From: an uncultured Flavobacteriaceae bacterium
Lineage (GTDB): Bacteria; Bacteroidota; Bacteroidia; Flavobacteriales; Flavobacteriaceae
Reading direction: 5' to 3'
NCBI GenBank assembly: GCA_947504035.1
Contig: CANNGA010000002.1
Coordinates: 62,001 to 126,000, forward strand
DNA length: 64,000 nucleotides
The translations under genes and the position numbers were made by a program. The notes under the pieces are model-generated. The model ran no database searches, was not told the DNA's origin, and worked only from the letters and a program-made list of their open reading frames with translations. Every line of letters begins with the position of its first letter. The stretch's first letter is position 1. Below are positions 1-8,429 of this stretch, in pieces.

Positions 1-1
1 A

Positions 2-355
2 TCTTTTAAAACGAGTAAACTTACGGCTCGTGGTTTTAAAGAAAAGGTGTTGAATAGATTTACGCCAACCACTGCGACTTGGAATGGACATAATGCCTCT
101 GGCTGGAAAACAGATATTTTGAATGCGAATGGGTACGACGAACGGATGCAATATGGAGGTGAAGATCGCGAACTGGGAGAGCGTCTCTTTAACGCAGGCA
201 TTAAAGCAAAGCAAATACGCTACTCGGCGATTTGTCTGCATTTAGATCACCAAAGAGGCTATGTGAAACCAGAAATGATTAAAAAAAATAAAGCTATTAG
301 GGCCAATACGACATCGAATGGCGTATGTAGAACTGCTTATGGTATTACGAAATAG
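2..355 (+). CDS. Family 2 glycosyltransferase, C-terminal part (5' end outside window)
   Basis: The reading frame is open to the left edge, so only the last ~117 residues are present. The fragment has WNGHNASGWKTD followed by GGEDRELGERL, which fits the C-terminal galactosyltransferase-like module found at the end of many GT2 enzymes, where an acidic ED pair lies near the donor site. The protein probably adds a sugar to a lipopolysaccharide or surface glycan at the cytoplasmic face of the inner membrane. Its end overlaps the end of the convergent family 9 glycosyltransferase gene by 11 bases, so the two may belong to one LPS-related neighbourhood. The specific sugar cannot be told. Confidence 0.8.
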   Translation, partial: SFKTSKLTARGFKEKVLNRFTPTTATWNGHNASGWKTDILNANGYDERMQYGGEDRELGERLFNAGIKAKQIRYSAICLHLDHQRGYVKPEMIKKNKAIRANTTSNGVCRTAYGITK

Positions 356-1406
356 TGTTTAAAAACTGCGTTAATTTAGGGACAATGAATTCTGGTAAAA
401 AGGCGTCGTAATAACTGGCAAAGTCGTCTTTGGTTTGTTTTGGAGACATCCCTTTGTAAAGTTCGGGTTTAATGTCGTATAAATGTATAGCATCGTTGGT
501 CGTGCCATTGTCGAACATATTCCAAGCCTCTTTTATAATCCATGGAGAGAAAATAGAAAATGTAGGCATGTCTATGGCTTTAGCCATATTTATAGCACCA
601 CCTTCATTACCAATAACCGCAGTACAATGTTTGGTAAGGGCTATAAACTCTCTTAAGGACTTTCCAAAAATATCCAAGCGGATGCTTTTTTGAGTCTCTT
701 TAGAACAGAGGTTATATATGTGTTTTACCATATCTATTTGATGCGGAATGTAATTGAATAGAATAGTAGCATCTGTTTTAGCAACAATAAGGTCTATCAA
801 AGTAGCCATGTACTTTAAAGGGTAAGTTTTCCTTTCTGAGCTTCCCAGAACACTTATCATAAAAAGCGGTTTATCTAGCGCTACAGCATTATGTTTTAAA
901 ATGTGTTTTGCGTGTTCTAATTCTTCGTTTTTAAGATAAATTTTAGGCTTTTCAACTTTTATAGGAGCGTTAAAAAAGGGTTTTAGTAAGTTGAGTCGAT
1001 TTTCTATAGCTAAACCTGCGGTACCGTTTTGAAGTAAGTTTTCTTTATAGGTATCTGTATAAACAAAAGCAGAGTACCATTTGTATTTAGATATTTTACG
1101 AGATGCTCCAGAAAAAAACGAAAGTATGGTACTGGATAGTTTTGAATAGACATCAATTACAGTATCGTAATTTTCTTTTCGAATACGTTTAATTAATTTA
1201 CAAAATAAGAGGTTGCTACGTTCTATTTCTGGGGTAACGAAGATAAAATCATCAATATCAGGATGATGTTCAACAACAGGAAATGTATGGGAATTGATAA
1301 GATAATGCAATGTAGCCGTCGGGTATTTTTTTCTCAAAATAGAGCATAAAATACCTGAGGTGAGCACATCCCCAATCATTTTTTGTTGGATAATTAAAAT
1401 CTTCAT
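345..1406 (-). CDS. Glycosyltransferase family 9 (heptosyltransferase-like)
   Basis: The protein has 353 residues, the usual length for GT9 enzymes. The N-terminus (MKILIIQQKMIGDVLTSG) matches the first Rossmann strand and glycine loop of heptosyltransferases. Near the C-terminus, VIGNEGGAINMAKAI corresponds to the family donor-site motif, usually GNDTGPMHLA, here with Glu for Asp. Family members transfer ADP-heptose or related sugars to the lipid A-core. The true acceptor here is unknown. It lies downstream of dapD on the same strand, but an 18-bp perfect inverted repeat between them suggests separate transcripts. Confidence 0.85.
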   Translation of the reverse strand: MKILIIQQKMIGDVLTSGILCSILRKKYPTATLHYLINSHTFPVVEHHPDIDDFIFVTPEIERSNLLFCKLIKRIRKENYDTVIDVYSKLSSTILSFFSGASRKISKYKWYSAFVYTDTYKENLLQNGTAGLAIENRLNLLKPFFNAPIKVEKPKIYLKNEELEHAKHILKHNAVALDKPLFMISVLGSSERKTYPLKYMATLIDLIVAKTDATILFNYIPHQIDMVKHIYNLCSKETQKSIRLDIFGKSLREFIALTKHCTAVIGNEGGAINMAKAIDMPTFSIFSPWIIKEAWNMFDNGTTNDAIHLYDIKPELYKGMSPKQTKDDFASYYDAFLPEFIVPKLTQFLNTIS

Positions 1407-1428
1407 TTTTGATTGTAATTAAAACTAT

Positions 1429-1472
1429 AAATTCCAAGTTCCAAAATGGTTAACTTTTGGAACTTGGAATTT
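1429..1472 (-). terminator. Perfect 18-bp inverted repeat, likely terminator after dapD
   Basis: Arms 1429-1446 and 1455-1472 are exact reverse complements around an 8-nt loop (TGGTTAAC). The hairpin starts 16 bp after the dapD stop and ends before the GT9 start, so it probably ends dapD transcription. There is no strong uridine tract after it, so it could instead be a dispersed repeat or an RNA-processing hairpin. Confidence 0.6.
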
Positions 1473-1488
1473 AGTTGCCTAACCTTTA

Positions 1489-2304
1489 TTAAACGGCTAC
1501 GCTATGTTCTCTTAAGGCATCATTAAGAGAGGTTTTTTTGTTTGTGCTTTCTTTACGTTTTCCGATAATTAAAGCACAAGGTACGTTGTAACTTCCAGAA
1601 GGGAATTCTTTAGCATAACTTCCTGGTATTACAACCGATCTTGCTGGAACGATTCCTTTATATTCTACAGGTTCGCTTCCTGTAACGTCAATTATCTTAG
1701 TACTCATGGTTAATACAACACCCGCACCTAAAACAGCTTCAGTTTCTACTTTAACACCTTCTACGACGATACATCTAGATCCGATAAAAGCATTATCCTC
1801 TATGATAACTGGAGCGGCTTGTAAAGGTTCTAAAACGCCACCAATGCCTACACCACCAGATAAATGCACATTTTTACCTATTTGTGCACAACTTCCAACA
1901 GTAGCCCAAGTATCTACCATAGTACCTTCGTCTACATAAGCTCCAATGTTTACGTAACTAGGCATTAAAATAGTTCCTGCTGAGATGTAAGCACCATGTC
2001 TTGCAACGGCATTGGGCACAACGCGAATACCTCTCTCTGCAAAATTTCTCTTTAGTGGAATTTTATCATGATATTCAAAAATACCAGCTTCTAAAGTTTC
2101 CATTTTTTGAATAGGGAAATAAAGTACAACAGCTTTTTTTACCCATTCGTTAACTTGCCAACCGCCTTCAATAGGCTCAGCAACACGTAATTCTCCTTTA
2201 TCTAAAAGGTCAACAACCTGTCTTATGGCATTACTTGTCTTATCATCTTTTAAAAGCTCTCGATTATCCCAAGCGCTTTCTATAATTTGTTGTAATTCTG
2301 TCAT
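1489..2304 (-). CDS. dapD: 2,3,4,5-tetrahydropyridine-2,6-dicarboxylate N-succinyltransferase
   Basis: This is DapD of the lysine/diaminopimelate pathway, which transfers a succinyl group from succinyl-CoA to tetrahydrodipicolinate to feed peptidoglycan and lysine synthesis. The 271-residue length is typical. The N-terminal helical part is followed by a left-handed beta-helix of hexapeptide repeats (for example ISAGTILMPSYVNIGAYVDEG and IGKNVHLSGGVGIGG, roughly residues 110-230). The start MTELQQIIE agrees with the family. A TATCTTTG element on the minus strand, 18 bp upstream of the start codon, gives a plausible promoter with a short leader. Confidence 0.95.
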   Translation of the reverse strand: MTELQQIIESAWDNRELLKDDKTSNAIRQVVDLLDKGELRVAEPIEGGWQVNEWVKKAVVLYFPIQKMETLEAGIFEYHDKIPLKRNFAERGIRVVPNAVARHGAYISAGTILMPSYVNIGAYVDEGTMVDTWATVGSCAQIGKNVHLSGGVGIGGVLEPLQAAPVIIEDNAFIGSRCIVVEGVKVETEAVLGAGVVLTMSTKIIDVTGSEPVEYKGIVPARSVVIPGSYAKEFPSGSYNVPCALIIGKRKESTNKKTSLNDALREHSVAV

Positions 2305-2321
2305 TAAAATAATATTTTAAG

Positions 2322-2329
2322 CAAAGATA
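2322..2329 (-). promoter_or_regulatory. -7 promoter element for dapD
   Basis: On the minus strand this reads TATCTTTG, an exact match to the Bacteroidota -7 consensus TAnnTTTG. Transcription would begin about 12 nt before the dapD start codon. Confidence 0.55.
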
Positions 2330-2506
2330 CTATCTTAAAGTATAAAAATAAGATAGTTTTTCATTTTAATATTACATGTATTTCCACTGTAGTTAGTCCT
2401 AAATGGCGTACTAAGTATAGTATGTGTTTATAGGATAAAGTATTAACTATTTTAGATGAAATAAACAAATAGCTTTATTTCATCGATAAATAGATGCTTT
2501 TTAACT

Positions 2507-2560
2507 ATTCGTCGTTTAAACGCTTCAGATCTTCTAATCATCGAAAATTACCGTTCGTAC
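2507..2560 (+). promoter_or_regulatory. LytTR-like operator elements upstream of the small secreted protein
   Basis: ATTCGTCGT occurs at 2507-2515, a weaker copy GATCTTCTA sits exactly 21 bp further at 2528, and ACCGTTCGT at 2550-2558 matches the published LytTR consensus [TA][AC][CA]GTTN[AG][TG] at every position. The elements lie 35-95 bp upstream of the TATATTTG promoter. Related elements recur in the polysaccharide locus. A binding role is inferred. Confidence 0.4.
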
Positions 2561-2594
2561 ATCCAATTTATTGGCTGTAAGCGGTTTAAGCTTA

Positions 2595-2602
2595 TATATT
2601 TG
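2595..2602 (+). promoter_or_regulatory. -7 promoter element for the small secreted protein gene
   Basis: TATATTTG matches TAnnTTTG exactly. A TTG at 2571-2573, 21 bp upstream, could be the -33 element. The start codon is 23 bp downstream. Confidence 0.5.
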
Positions 2603-2625
2603 ATATGTAAATTGCCCTAATAGTT

Positions 2626-2871
2626 ATGAAAAAGTATATTGCCATTTTCTCTGTTTTTATATTCTCATTTGCATCTGCTGGTGCACAATCTCAAAACGTA
2701 GCAGCATCTCAAAGTGAAGATGCATTACCACAAACTTCAGAAGTATGTTTTAAAAACGTAGAAAGCATCACAAAAATAAACAGTGATATTAGAGTCCTTT
2801 TTAATAGAGAACGCAAAGTGGAAAACATTAAGATTATTTTTCCTAAAATGAATAGAAGAAAATTATCTTAA
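2626..2871 (+). CDS. Small secreted protein of unknown function
   Basis: I do not recognise this 81-residue protein. It begins with a typical signal peptide (MKKYIAIFSVFIFSFASAGA) probably cleaved before AQSQN. The mature part is about 60 residues with one cysteine and a basic, asparagine-rich end (FPKMNRRKLS). A TATATTTG promoter lies just upstream, together with elements resembling LytTR binding sites, so it may be co-regulated with the polysaccharide locus that starts at about 4.5 kb. It stands alone on its strand. Confidence 0.65.
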   Translation: MKKYIAIFSVFIFSFASAGAQSQNVAASQSEDALPQTSEVCFKNVESITKINSDIRVLFNRERKVENIKIIFPKMNRRKLS

Positions 2872-2930
2872 ATTTTTAGCATACAATTAGAGATTTAAAC
2901 ATGTCGTATTACAGACGGTTTGAGTTTATT

Positions 2931-3962
2931 TTATAACACATCTTCATTTAATTTAACACGGGTCTTACGATTTACCAATTCCCAAGCCGTATAGAAAATT
3001 AAGCGCGCACGGGTTTCTAATAGTTCATAATTTATTTTATCAGGGGTGTCACTAGGTTTGTGATAATCTTCATGAGTCCCATTAAAATAAAATATGACAG
3101 GAATGTTATGTTTGGCAAAATTGTAATGGTCTGAACGGTAATAGAAGCGATTAGGATCGTTCTTTTTGTTAAACGTATAGTCTAAATTGATATTAACTGA
3201 AGCTTTATTAATAGAGTCGGAAACGTTATGTAGTTCTTGACTTAATCTGTCCGACCCAATAAGGTATAAGTAATTAGGTGTTTCTTTATGAGCGTCGTCG
3301 ACACGTCCAATCATATCAATATTGAGATTTGCGATGGTGTTTTCTAATGGAAAAATGGGATTCTCGGTATAGTATCGCGACCCAAATAATCCTATTTCTT
3401 CAGCAGTAAGATGCAAAAATACAATAGAACGCTTAGGGCAAAACCCCTCCTTTTTAGCCAATTGAAATGCTTCTGCAATTTCAATAATGCTAACAGTACC
3501 AGACCCATCATCGTCGGCACCATTGTTAACGTCCCCTTTTTTTGATATACCAATGTGATCTAAATGGGCTGAAATAATCAAAACTTCTTCAGGTTTATCA
3601 CAACCTTCTATAAATGCGATTACGTTTTCTGAAGCGCCTTCGGATCTGCCTTTAAAGTATTTTGCAGGGATATCTTGAAAATAATCTGTAGCGCTAATTG
3701 GCGATTTTATGGCGTTTGTAACATACTTATCTTTAATGAACGCGATGGCTTTTTTTTGTCCAGAACTTCCAGTAGCTCTACCTTCATAGGCATCAGATGC
3801 ATAGGTATAAAGTAATGTTTTAAGTTCTTCTTTTGTAATAGATGCCGCATAAGGTTCTGGATTGGTGGGAACATGTGTGGACGTGGAAACCTTCTTTTGA
3901 GTTTTACCACAGCCTCCTAAAAGTGAAAGCATGGCTATAATGAGGGTACTTAAAATTTTCAT
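2931..3962 (-). CDS. M28 family zinc aminopeptidase, lipoprotein
   Basis: The N-terminus ends in a lipobox (LLGGC, Cys18), so the protein is a lipoprotein, probably outer-membrane anchored. The M28 fold is clear: ISAHLDHIG gives the first zinc His, NGADDDGSGT the bridging Asp, LTAEEIGLFGS the catalytic Glu pair, NIDMIG another zinc Asp and GTHEDYHKP the last zinc His. All expected ligands are present, so it should be an active metallo-aminopeptidase acting on peptides in the envelope. The 343-residue length is normal for Bacteroidota M28 lipoproteins. It is transcribed alone or with the small membrane protein gene 70 bp upstream. Confidence 0.9.
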   Translation of the reverse strand: MKILSTLIIAMLSLLGGCGKTQKKVSTSTHVPTNPEPYAASITKEELKTLLYTYASDAYEGRATGSSGQKKAIAFIKDKYVTNAIKSPISATDYFQDIPAKYFKGRSEGASENVIAFIEGCDKPEEVLIISAHLDHIGISKKGDVNNGADDDGSGTVSIIEIAEAFQLAKKEGFCPKRSIVFLHLTAEEIGLFGSRYYTENPIFPLENTIANLNIDMIGRVDDAHKETPNYLYLIGSDRLSQELHNVSDSINKASVNINLDYTFNKKNDPNRFYYRSDHYNFAKHNIPVIFYFNGTHEDYHKPSDTPDKINYELLETRARLIFYTAWELVNRKTRVKLNEDVL

Positions 3963-4032
3963 AAGTCAGTTTTTTTAAATGTGTATCTACTTCAAAATAT
4001 AAGCATTTACATGTTATTTTAAAAGATATCGA

Positions 4033-4335
4033 TTATTGATGTTCTTCTTTAATTTTTACAGGGGTATCTTTTGCAGATGTCGTATTAGGTACTGCAGTTG
4101 TAGCAGTACTGATAAATTTAAAAATGACGATACATAGCGCGATACTAGAAAGGTATATTGTAAAGGGCACTATTTTTTGTAGTTCTCCCTCTTTTTTAGA
4201 CATGTAATAGGCAGCTCCACCTGCTAATAATGCTAAAATGGCGGGGTAAATGGCTAAGTTAAATTTAGGGAGTACCGCTAAAATGGTGGCCAAAATAGCG
4301 CTTATAATTGCTAGTGCCGTTACGAGTTGTTTCAT
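4033..4335 (-). CDS. Small integral membrane protein, unknown
   Basis: The predicted protein is 100 residues, taking the start at MKQLVTALAII. An in-frame ATG 48 bases upstream adds a leader that does not look like protein. Three hydrophobic stretches are visible (about residues 3-21, 27-45 and 58-77), with a short basic linker (MSKKEGELQK) between the second and third. The polar tail (TSAKDTPVKIKEEHQ) probably faces the cytoplasm or periplasm. I do not recognise the family. It lies 70 bp upstream of the M28 peptidase gene on the same strand and may be co-transcribed. Confidence 0.6.
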   Translation of the reverse strand: MKQLVTALAIISAILATILAVLPKFNLAIYPAILALLAGGAAYYMSKKEGELQKIVPFTIYLSSIALCIVIFKFISTATTAVPNTTSAKDTPVKIKEEHQ

Positions 4336-4461
4336 AAAAATGAGGTTATCAGTAATAACTGATCTTATAGAGCCAAAATACAATCCAGAACGAAATCTTG
4401 CAATTATAAATCAAAAGAATTTAAAAAGTTCCTAGGTCTTAGTGTTTTGAGTGGTTGTGTG

Positions 4462-6531
4462 CTAGAGTGACTCGTATTTAAATAGCGGTTTTTTAGTGAT
4501 GTACCATTTAAAGCGTATGCCTATTTCATTAAAAGTAAAACCAGCAGCAGTAGCAGAGGCGATATTACTACGTGTTCCAAAAATGTTAGCAAAGCTGCGT
4601 TCAGAAAAGCGATATCCTAATTTGGCTTGTATGCGATAGGTACTTTGCTTAGGATCATCTTCAATAAATTGATAACCAGTAGCTGCAGTAAGTTCATAAT
4701 ACCAAGCTTTTGGTTTTGTGATGGTTTCATTTTTAATAAGATTTACAAAAACTTCGACAGCATTAAAGCGTTCTGGGCTAAAATAAATAGTAGGAACTTG
4801 GTTTTTAAACGTAATGTATTGGTAGTTTAAGCCTGCCTTTAGAGCTGGTTTAGCAAGTATGTTATAATACAGAGACGTAAATAGTAAATGTCTTGTGTTA
4901 TCATCGCTTTGTGGTGTGTAAAAGTATTGTGTAAACCAACCTAGGTTAATATTCGAACTCAAATTGTAATTGGCATAAAAATTATTCATAACAATTTCGC
5001 GATCAATTAACTCAGCATTGAAATTTTGTATTTCTCTAAGGTAACCAATGTCTAATGTTTGTAGTTTAAAGGGTTTTATATTTAGTGCAATATTGGTGTT
5101 TAATTGTTTAAAACTTCTACCGTTTGCAGTTGCAGCAGTAATACCAGCAAGACCTTTAAGCGCAACACTTGGTCTAAGTTGGTACTTAAATCCTAAACCA
5201 AAATTATGAGATGTAGCGTCGTTATTTGTCACGGCATTGCGCGTGGTTCTATATCCATAATTGGCGAGCCATTTGAATTTTAGAGCGACTGGAATTTCTA
5301 GTGCTGTACTAATTGCGTAGGCTTCATTATCACCATTATCAATTGTATACACTGCTTTAGTGTCTGCAAATGGTGTAAATTGAAGGTCTAGTGTTTTTAT
5401 AAATTGGGAAGCGTCTTTTTGTTTATCATAAAATTTTAACGTGTTGTGAGCCGCTTTATAGGCCGCTTTATAAGAGCTTAATGCTTTTAAAGCGTTAGCT
5501 TTTCCTAGGTTACCATCAAAAGAGGTACTGTCATTTTTTAAAATACGATCGTAGTCTTGAACACTTTCTTTAAAGTTGCTAAGGTAAATGTTTAAGGTTG
5601 CACGTAGTGCTAATACCCAATTGGTGTTAGGATGCGCTTTAACGAGATTAGCAACCTCTTGCTTGGCGTTTTTAAATTTTTTATTCCAAATTAAGGCTTG
5701 TACATAGCGCTCTTTTGTTTGTTTTATGAGTAGCGTATCTTTAAGTGTACTTAATGAGCGATAAGCACTGTCACTAAGTTTTAAAGCCGTTTTTTCCTTG
5801 CCTTTTAAATGATAGACTAAAGCCAAGTGATTTAAGGCCATGGTTTGATCTGTAGGGTTTTGTCCTAGTGCGTCGTAAATTATTTTTGCGCTGTCGTAAC
5901 GGCCCATTATAAGATATAAATTTGCTAAATTTAATAGGGTATCCTTATCGTTGGGAAATAGGTCTAGGTTTTGTTTTAAAAGTGTTTCAGCTTCTGTATA
6001 GTTTTGTGCTTGTTGTTTTTGGTATGCAAAACCAAGATAGATGTATTTTTTAGAGGTTAAAGCATTAGGGTTTTTAGGGGTGACTTCTAAGGCCTTGTCG
6101 ACGTAGATTAACGCATCTTCGTAATGTTTTAAATTAGATAGGGTATTGGCATAACCTAGTAGCGCAGAGAAACTTTTAGGGGTTTCAGCAATGAGTGTTT
6201 TATAATAAGTTTCGGCTTTTGGGTATTGTGTATCCCATAATAGACTTTCGGCGTAATTGAGTTTGACTTCAAAATCATTTGGGTAATCTTTAAGTAAGGC
6301 TGTAAACAAATCTACAGCAACTGTAGAAGCACCAGATAAACCAATAGCTCTACCGTAACATAATCGGGCTGTTTTATTTTGGGGATGTGTTTCTAAAATG
6401 TCTTTAAAAAAAGAAACGGCTTTAGTGTATTGGCCTGTTTCTAAGTATCCAAAACCTGTTGTCATGTCTTGGGAAAATCCAAATAAAGACATGAGACTTA
6501 GTAGAAAAAGTATTTGGTATTTAGCACACAT
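4462..6531 (-). CDS. TPR-repeat outer membrane beta-barrel protein (YaiO/PgaA-like)
   Basis: This 689-residue protein has a signal peptide (cleaved near GFSQ), then about ten tetratricopeptide-like repeats (roughly residues 22-360), then a C-terminal domain of alternating aromatic strands ending in FKWYITKKPLF, typical of a YaiO-type outer-membrane beta-barrel. TPR plus barrel is the layout of polysaccharide exporters such as PgaA and BcsC, in which the repeats guide the polymer to the pore. It is divergent from the STAS-flippase operon, so an exit-channel role for the locus polysaccharide is the best inference. A minus-strand TATATTTG promoter lies at 6564-6571. Confidence 0.8.
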   Translation of the reverse strand: MCAKYQILFLLSLMSLFGFSQDMTTGFGYLETGQYTKAVSFFKDILETHPQNKTARLCYGRAIGLSGASTVAVDLFTALLKDYPNDFEVKLNYAESLLWDTQYPKAETYYKTLIAETPKSFSALLGYANTLSNLKHYEDALIYVDKALEVTPKNPNALTSKKYIYLGFAYQKQQAQNYTEAETLLKQNLDLFPNDKDTLLNLANLYLIMGRYDSAKIIYDALGQNPTDQTMALNHLALVYHLKGKEKTALKLSDSAYRSLSTLKDTLLIKQTKERYVQALIWNKKFKNAKQEVANLVKAHPNTNWVLALRATLNIYLSNFKESVQDYDRILKNDSTSFDGNLGKANALKALSSYKAAYKAAHNTLKFYDKQKDASQFIKTLDLQFTPFADTKAVYTIDNGDNEAYAISTALEIPVALKFKWLANYGYRTTRNAVTNNDATSHNFGLGFKYQLRPSVALKGLAGITAATANGRSFKQLNTNIALNIKPFKLQTLDIGYLREIQNFNAELIDREIVMNNFYANYNLSSNINLGWFTQYFYTPQSDDNTRHLLFTSLYYNILAKPALKAGLNYQYITFKNQVPTIYFSPERFNAVEVFVNLIKNETITKPKAWYYELTAATGYQFIEDDPKQSTYRIQAKLGYRFSERSFANIFGTRSNIASATAAGFTFNEIGIRFKWYITKKPLFKYESL

Positions 6532-6563
6532 AGTTTGGGTTTTAGGTAAAGCGAAGTTAACAC

Positions 6564-6571
6564 CAAATATA
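6564..6571 (-). promoter_or_regulatory. -7 promoter element for the TPR/beta-barrel gene
   Basis: On the minus strand this reads TATATTTG, an exact TAnnTTTG match, 32 bp upstream of the start codon. The adjacent LytTR-like repeats would overlap its -33 region. Confidence 0.5.
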
Positions 6572-6576
6572 GGTTA

Positions 6577-6606
6577 ATTCGTCTACAGTAAATCGCTTTT
6601 CGTCGA
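6577..6606 (+). promoter_or_regulatory. 21-bp spaced direct repeats (LytTR-like operator) at the STAS-flippase promoter
   Basis: ATTCGTCTA (6577-6585) and TTTCGTCGA (6598-6606) match at 7 of 9 positions and are spaced exactly 21 bp, two helical turns. The 11-mer ATTCGTCTACA recurs exactly upstream of the receiver-GT2 gene at the same distance (57 bp) from its -7 element. LytTR regulators such as AlgR bind direct repeats with this spacing. Here the -7 element itself is imperfect (TAAATTTTG at 6636-6644). Confidence 0.5.
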
Positions 6607-6684
6607 ATTATTCGTACCGTTTCATAGATAATCACTAAATTTTGTAGTCTAAAACCCTCAAATATTAACTTAACCTTTTACATT

Positions 6685-6966
6685 ATGTCATTAAAAATTA
6701 AACAAAAGAAAGATGCCTTCTTGATTCAAGGACGTATCACTACAGCTACAGTGAAACCATTAAAAAAGCATTTAGAATTTTTAATTTGTTATACCAAAAA
6801 ACTAACACTAGATATTGGTGGTGTTAAAGAAATAGATGCACGAGGTATGGCTGTACTTCGAGAATTATATGCTTATGCCATAGCACATAAAAAAAGACTC
6901 TGTTTTGTGGGGTTAGGCTGTAAAGAGTTGCATGACGATATAGAACATTATTTAACAGCTTCTTAG
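6685..6966 (+). CDS. STAS domain protein lacking the phosphorylatable serine
   Basis: The 93 residues make a single STAS fold like anti-sigma factor antagonists: an N-terminal strand pair, then LTLDIGGVKEIDARGMAVLR and a final LCFVGLG strand. In SpoIIAA-type proteins the motif is DSSG with a regulatory serine before the glycine; here it is D51-A-R-G, so it cannot be switched by that phosphorylation. Two STAS-like proteins occur in this window (the other is after pyrB). It is 27 bp upstream of the flippase gene and likely co-transcribed, which suggests a scaffold or regulator of polysaccharide export. The partner is unknown. Confidence 0.8.
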   Translation: MSLKIKQKKDAFLIQGRITTATVKPLKKHLEFLICYTKKLTLDIGGVKEIDARGMAVLRELYAYAIAHKKRLCFVGLGCKELHDDIEHYLTAS

Positions 6967-6993
6967 GCTTATCACTAAAGAAATATTTATTAT

Positions 6994-8262
6994 ATGCAGC
7001 TTATAGCTTTATTAAAGTCTAAAAAAATAGCTCCAGAGCAGATGTTCATGCTAAGCGTCTTGCTTGTAAATGGAGGCAACTATCTATACAATCTTATCCT
7101 AGGACGGTTGTTAGGCCCTTCTGAATTTGCAGATGCAGCGGTACTCATTACGTTTTTGTTAGTATTGTCTTTTGCAGCTATGACTTTCCAGTTAGTTACT
7201 GCAAAATTCTCAGTACTGTTTGAATATGAGATTTTTAGTAGTTTCATTGCAAAGATTTATAAAAATGCCTTTTCAGTAGGCCTTATAATGGGCTTTTTTA
7301 TAGTGCTTTTTGCGAAAGAATTACAAACTATTTTTAATACAGCATCCTCACAAATGTTTGTCGTTTTTGGTTGTGGTGTGCCCTTGTATTTTTTGATGAG
7401 TGTCAACAGAGGTGTGTACCAAGGTACAAAAGATTTTAAGCCTTTAGCGATGACTTATCAAGCAGAAATGTTAAGTCGATTAGGTCTTACATTGGGGCTA
7501 TTATACCTCTTAAAATTGCATTCATCTGTGGTAATTGCGGTAGGTATTTTAACCTCTTTTGTATTTGGACTGCTACCTTTTCGATTTAAAGCTATTCGTT
7601 TTAAAACTCTTAAGTTACCGTCAAAACATTCTAAAACGATTCGGAATTTTTTTGTGATTACTGCATTTTATGAATTAACACAGATTATAATTAACAATAG
7701 TGATATTTTATTAGTAAAGCATTATTTCCAACCTTATGAAGCAGGTTTGTATGCGTCCTTAGCGCTTATAGGTAGAATTGTATATTTTATAGCATGGATG
7801 TTTGTCATGTTGCTTTTGCCTACAGTAGTACAGTTAAAGCGAGATGGTAAAGAAACAGCCTCTATATTGTTTAAATATATAGGATACATTGCAGCGATTT
7901 CAGCAGTGATTATTATAGCATGTTTGTGCTTTCCTAAATTAATCATTAGCTTATTATTTGGTGAACATTATATTGCTATGGCGCCGCTTTTATGGCAGTA
8001 TGCTTTAGCGACATCTATGTTTGCTATCTCTAATATTTTTGCTTATTACTATCTGTCTTTAGACTATTATGTGCCTGTGGTTATTTCTGGACTTTTTGGA
8101 CTTCTACAAGTCGTTTTGGTCCTATTGTTCCATGAGCGTTTAGAACAGGTTGTACATATGCAAATTATAGCGATGCTGCTGTTACTACTACTACAAGTTA
8201 TATTTTTTAAGTTGAACTCTAAAAAAACACTTGAAACAGAACCTAAAGGTACCAAGGTATGA
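6994..8262 (+). CDS. Polysaccharide flippase-like membrane protein (MOP/PST superfamily)
   Basis: The 422-residue protein is strongly hydrophobic with about twelve membrane segments, and resembles Wzx-type oligosaccharide flippases of the MOP superfamily. The opening NYLYNLILGRLLGPSEFADA is typical of these transporters. It would move lipid-linked sugar units across the inner membrane. It follows the STAS gene by 27 bp in one operon under the 21-bp repeat promoter. No polymerase (Wzy) is recognisable beside it, but the GT-C-like protein at 12.4-15.5 kb could be the periplasmic partner. Substrate is unknown. Confidence 0.85.
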   Translation: MQLIALLKSKKIAPEQMFMLSVLLVNGGNYLYNLILGRLLGPSEFADAAVLITFLLVLSFAAMTFQLVTAKFSVLFEYEIFSSFIAKIYKNAFSVGLIMGFFIVLFAKELQTIFNTASSQMFVVFGCGVPLYFLMSVNRGVYQGTKDFKPLAMTYQAEMLSRLGLTLGLLYLLKLHSSVVIAVGILTSFVFGLLPFRFKAIRFKTLKLPSKHSKTIRNFFVITAFYELTQIIINNSDILLVKHYFQPYEAGLYASLALIGRIVYFIAWMFVMLLLPTVVQLKRDGKETASILFKYIGYIAAISAVIIIACLCFPKLIISLLFGEHYIAMAPLLWQYALATSMFAISNIFAYYYLSLDYYVPVVISGLFGLLQVVLVLLFHERLEQVVHMQIIAMLLLLLLQVIFFKLNSKKTLETEPKGTKV

Positions 8263-8323
8263 GGTATGAAGGCGTAGCACATTTTCAAATAAACACACTT
8301 TATGTGACGTATACGCTTAATGC

Positions 8324-8353
8324 ACTCGCCTAAATACGACCACAGCTCGTCTA
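8324..8353 (+). promoter_or_regulatory. 21-bp spaced direct repeats (LytTR-like operator) upstream of the GT4 gene
   Basis: ACTCGCCTA (8324-8332) and GCTCGTCTA (8345-8353) match at 7 of 9 positions with a spacing of exactly 21 bp. The second half lies in ACAGCTCGT (8342-8350), 8 of 9 to the LytTR consensus. An AT-rich -7-like stretch (TAATAATTTA, 8383-8392) sits at nearly the same distance as in the STAS promoter. No exact TAnnTTTG is present here. Confidence 0.45.
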
Positions 8354-8429
8354 TAGGAACAGGTAACTTATCTAATAGCCTCTAATAATTTATATAAATA
8401 GAAGAACTTTATATTATAAATCACACGAT

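Larger units (their letters stand above)
2305..2625. other. 321-bp intergenic region between dapD and a small secreted protein gene
   Basis: No gene was found here. It holds the dapD promoter at the left, a TATATTTG promoter for the plus-strand gene at the right, and two LytTR/AlgR-like elements in between (described separately). The rest is AT-rich without clear structure. Confidence 0.6.
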
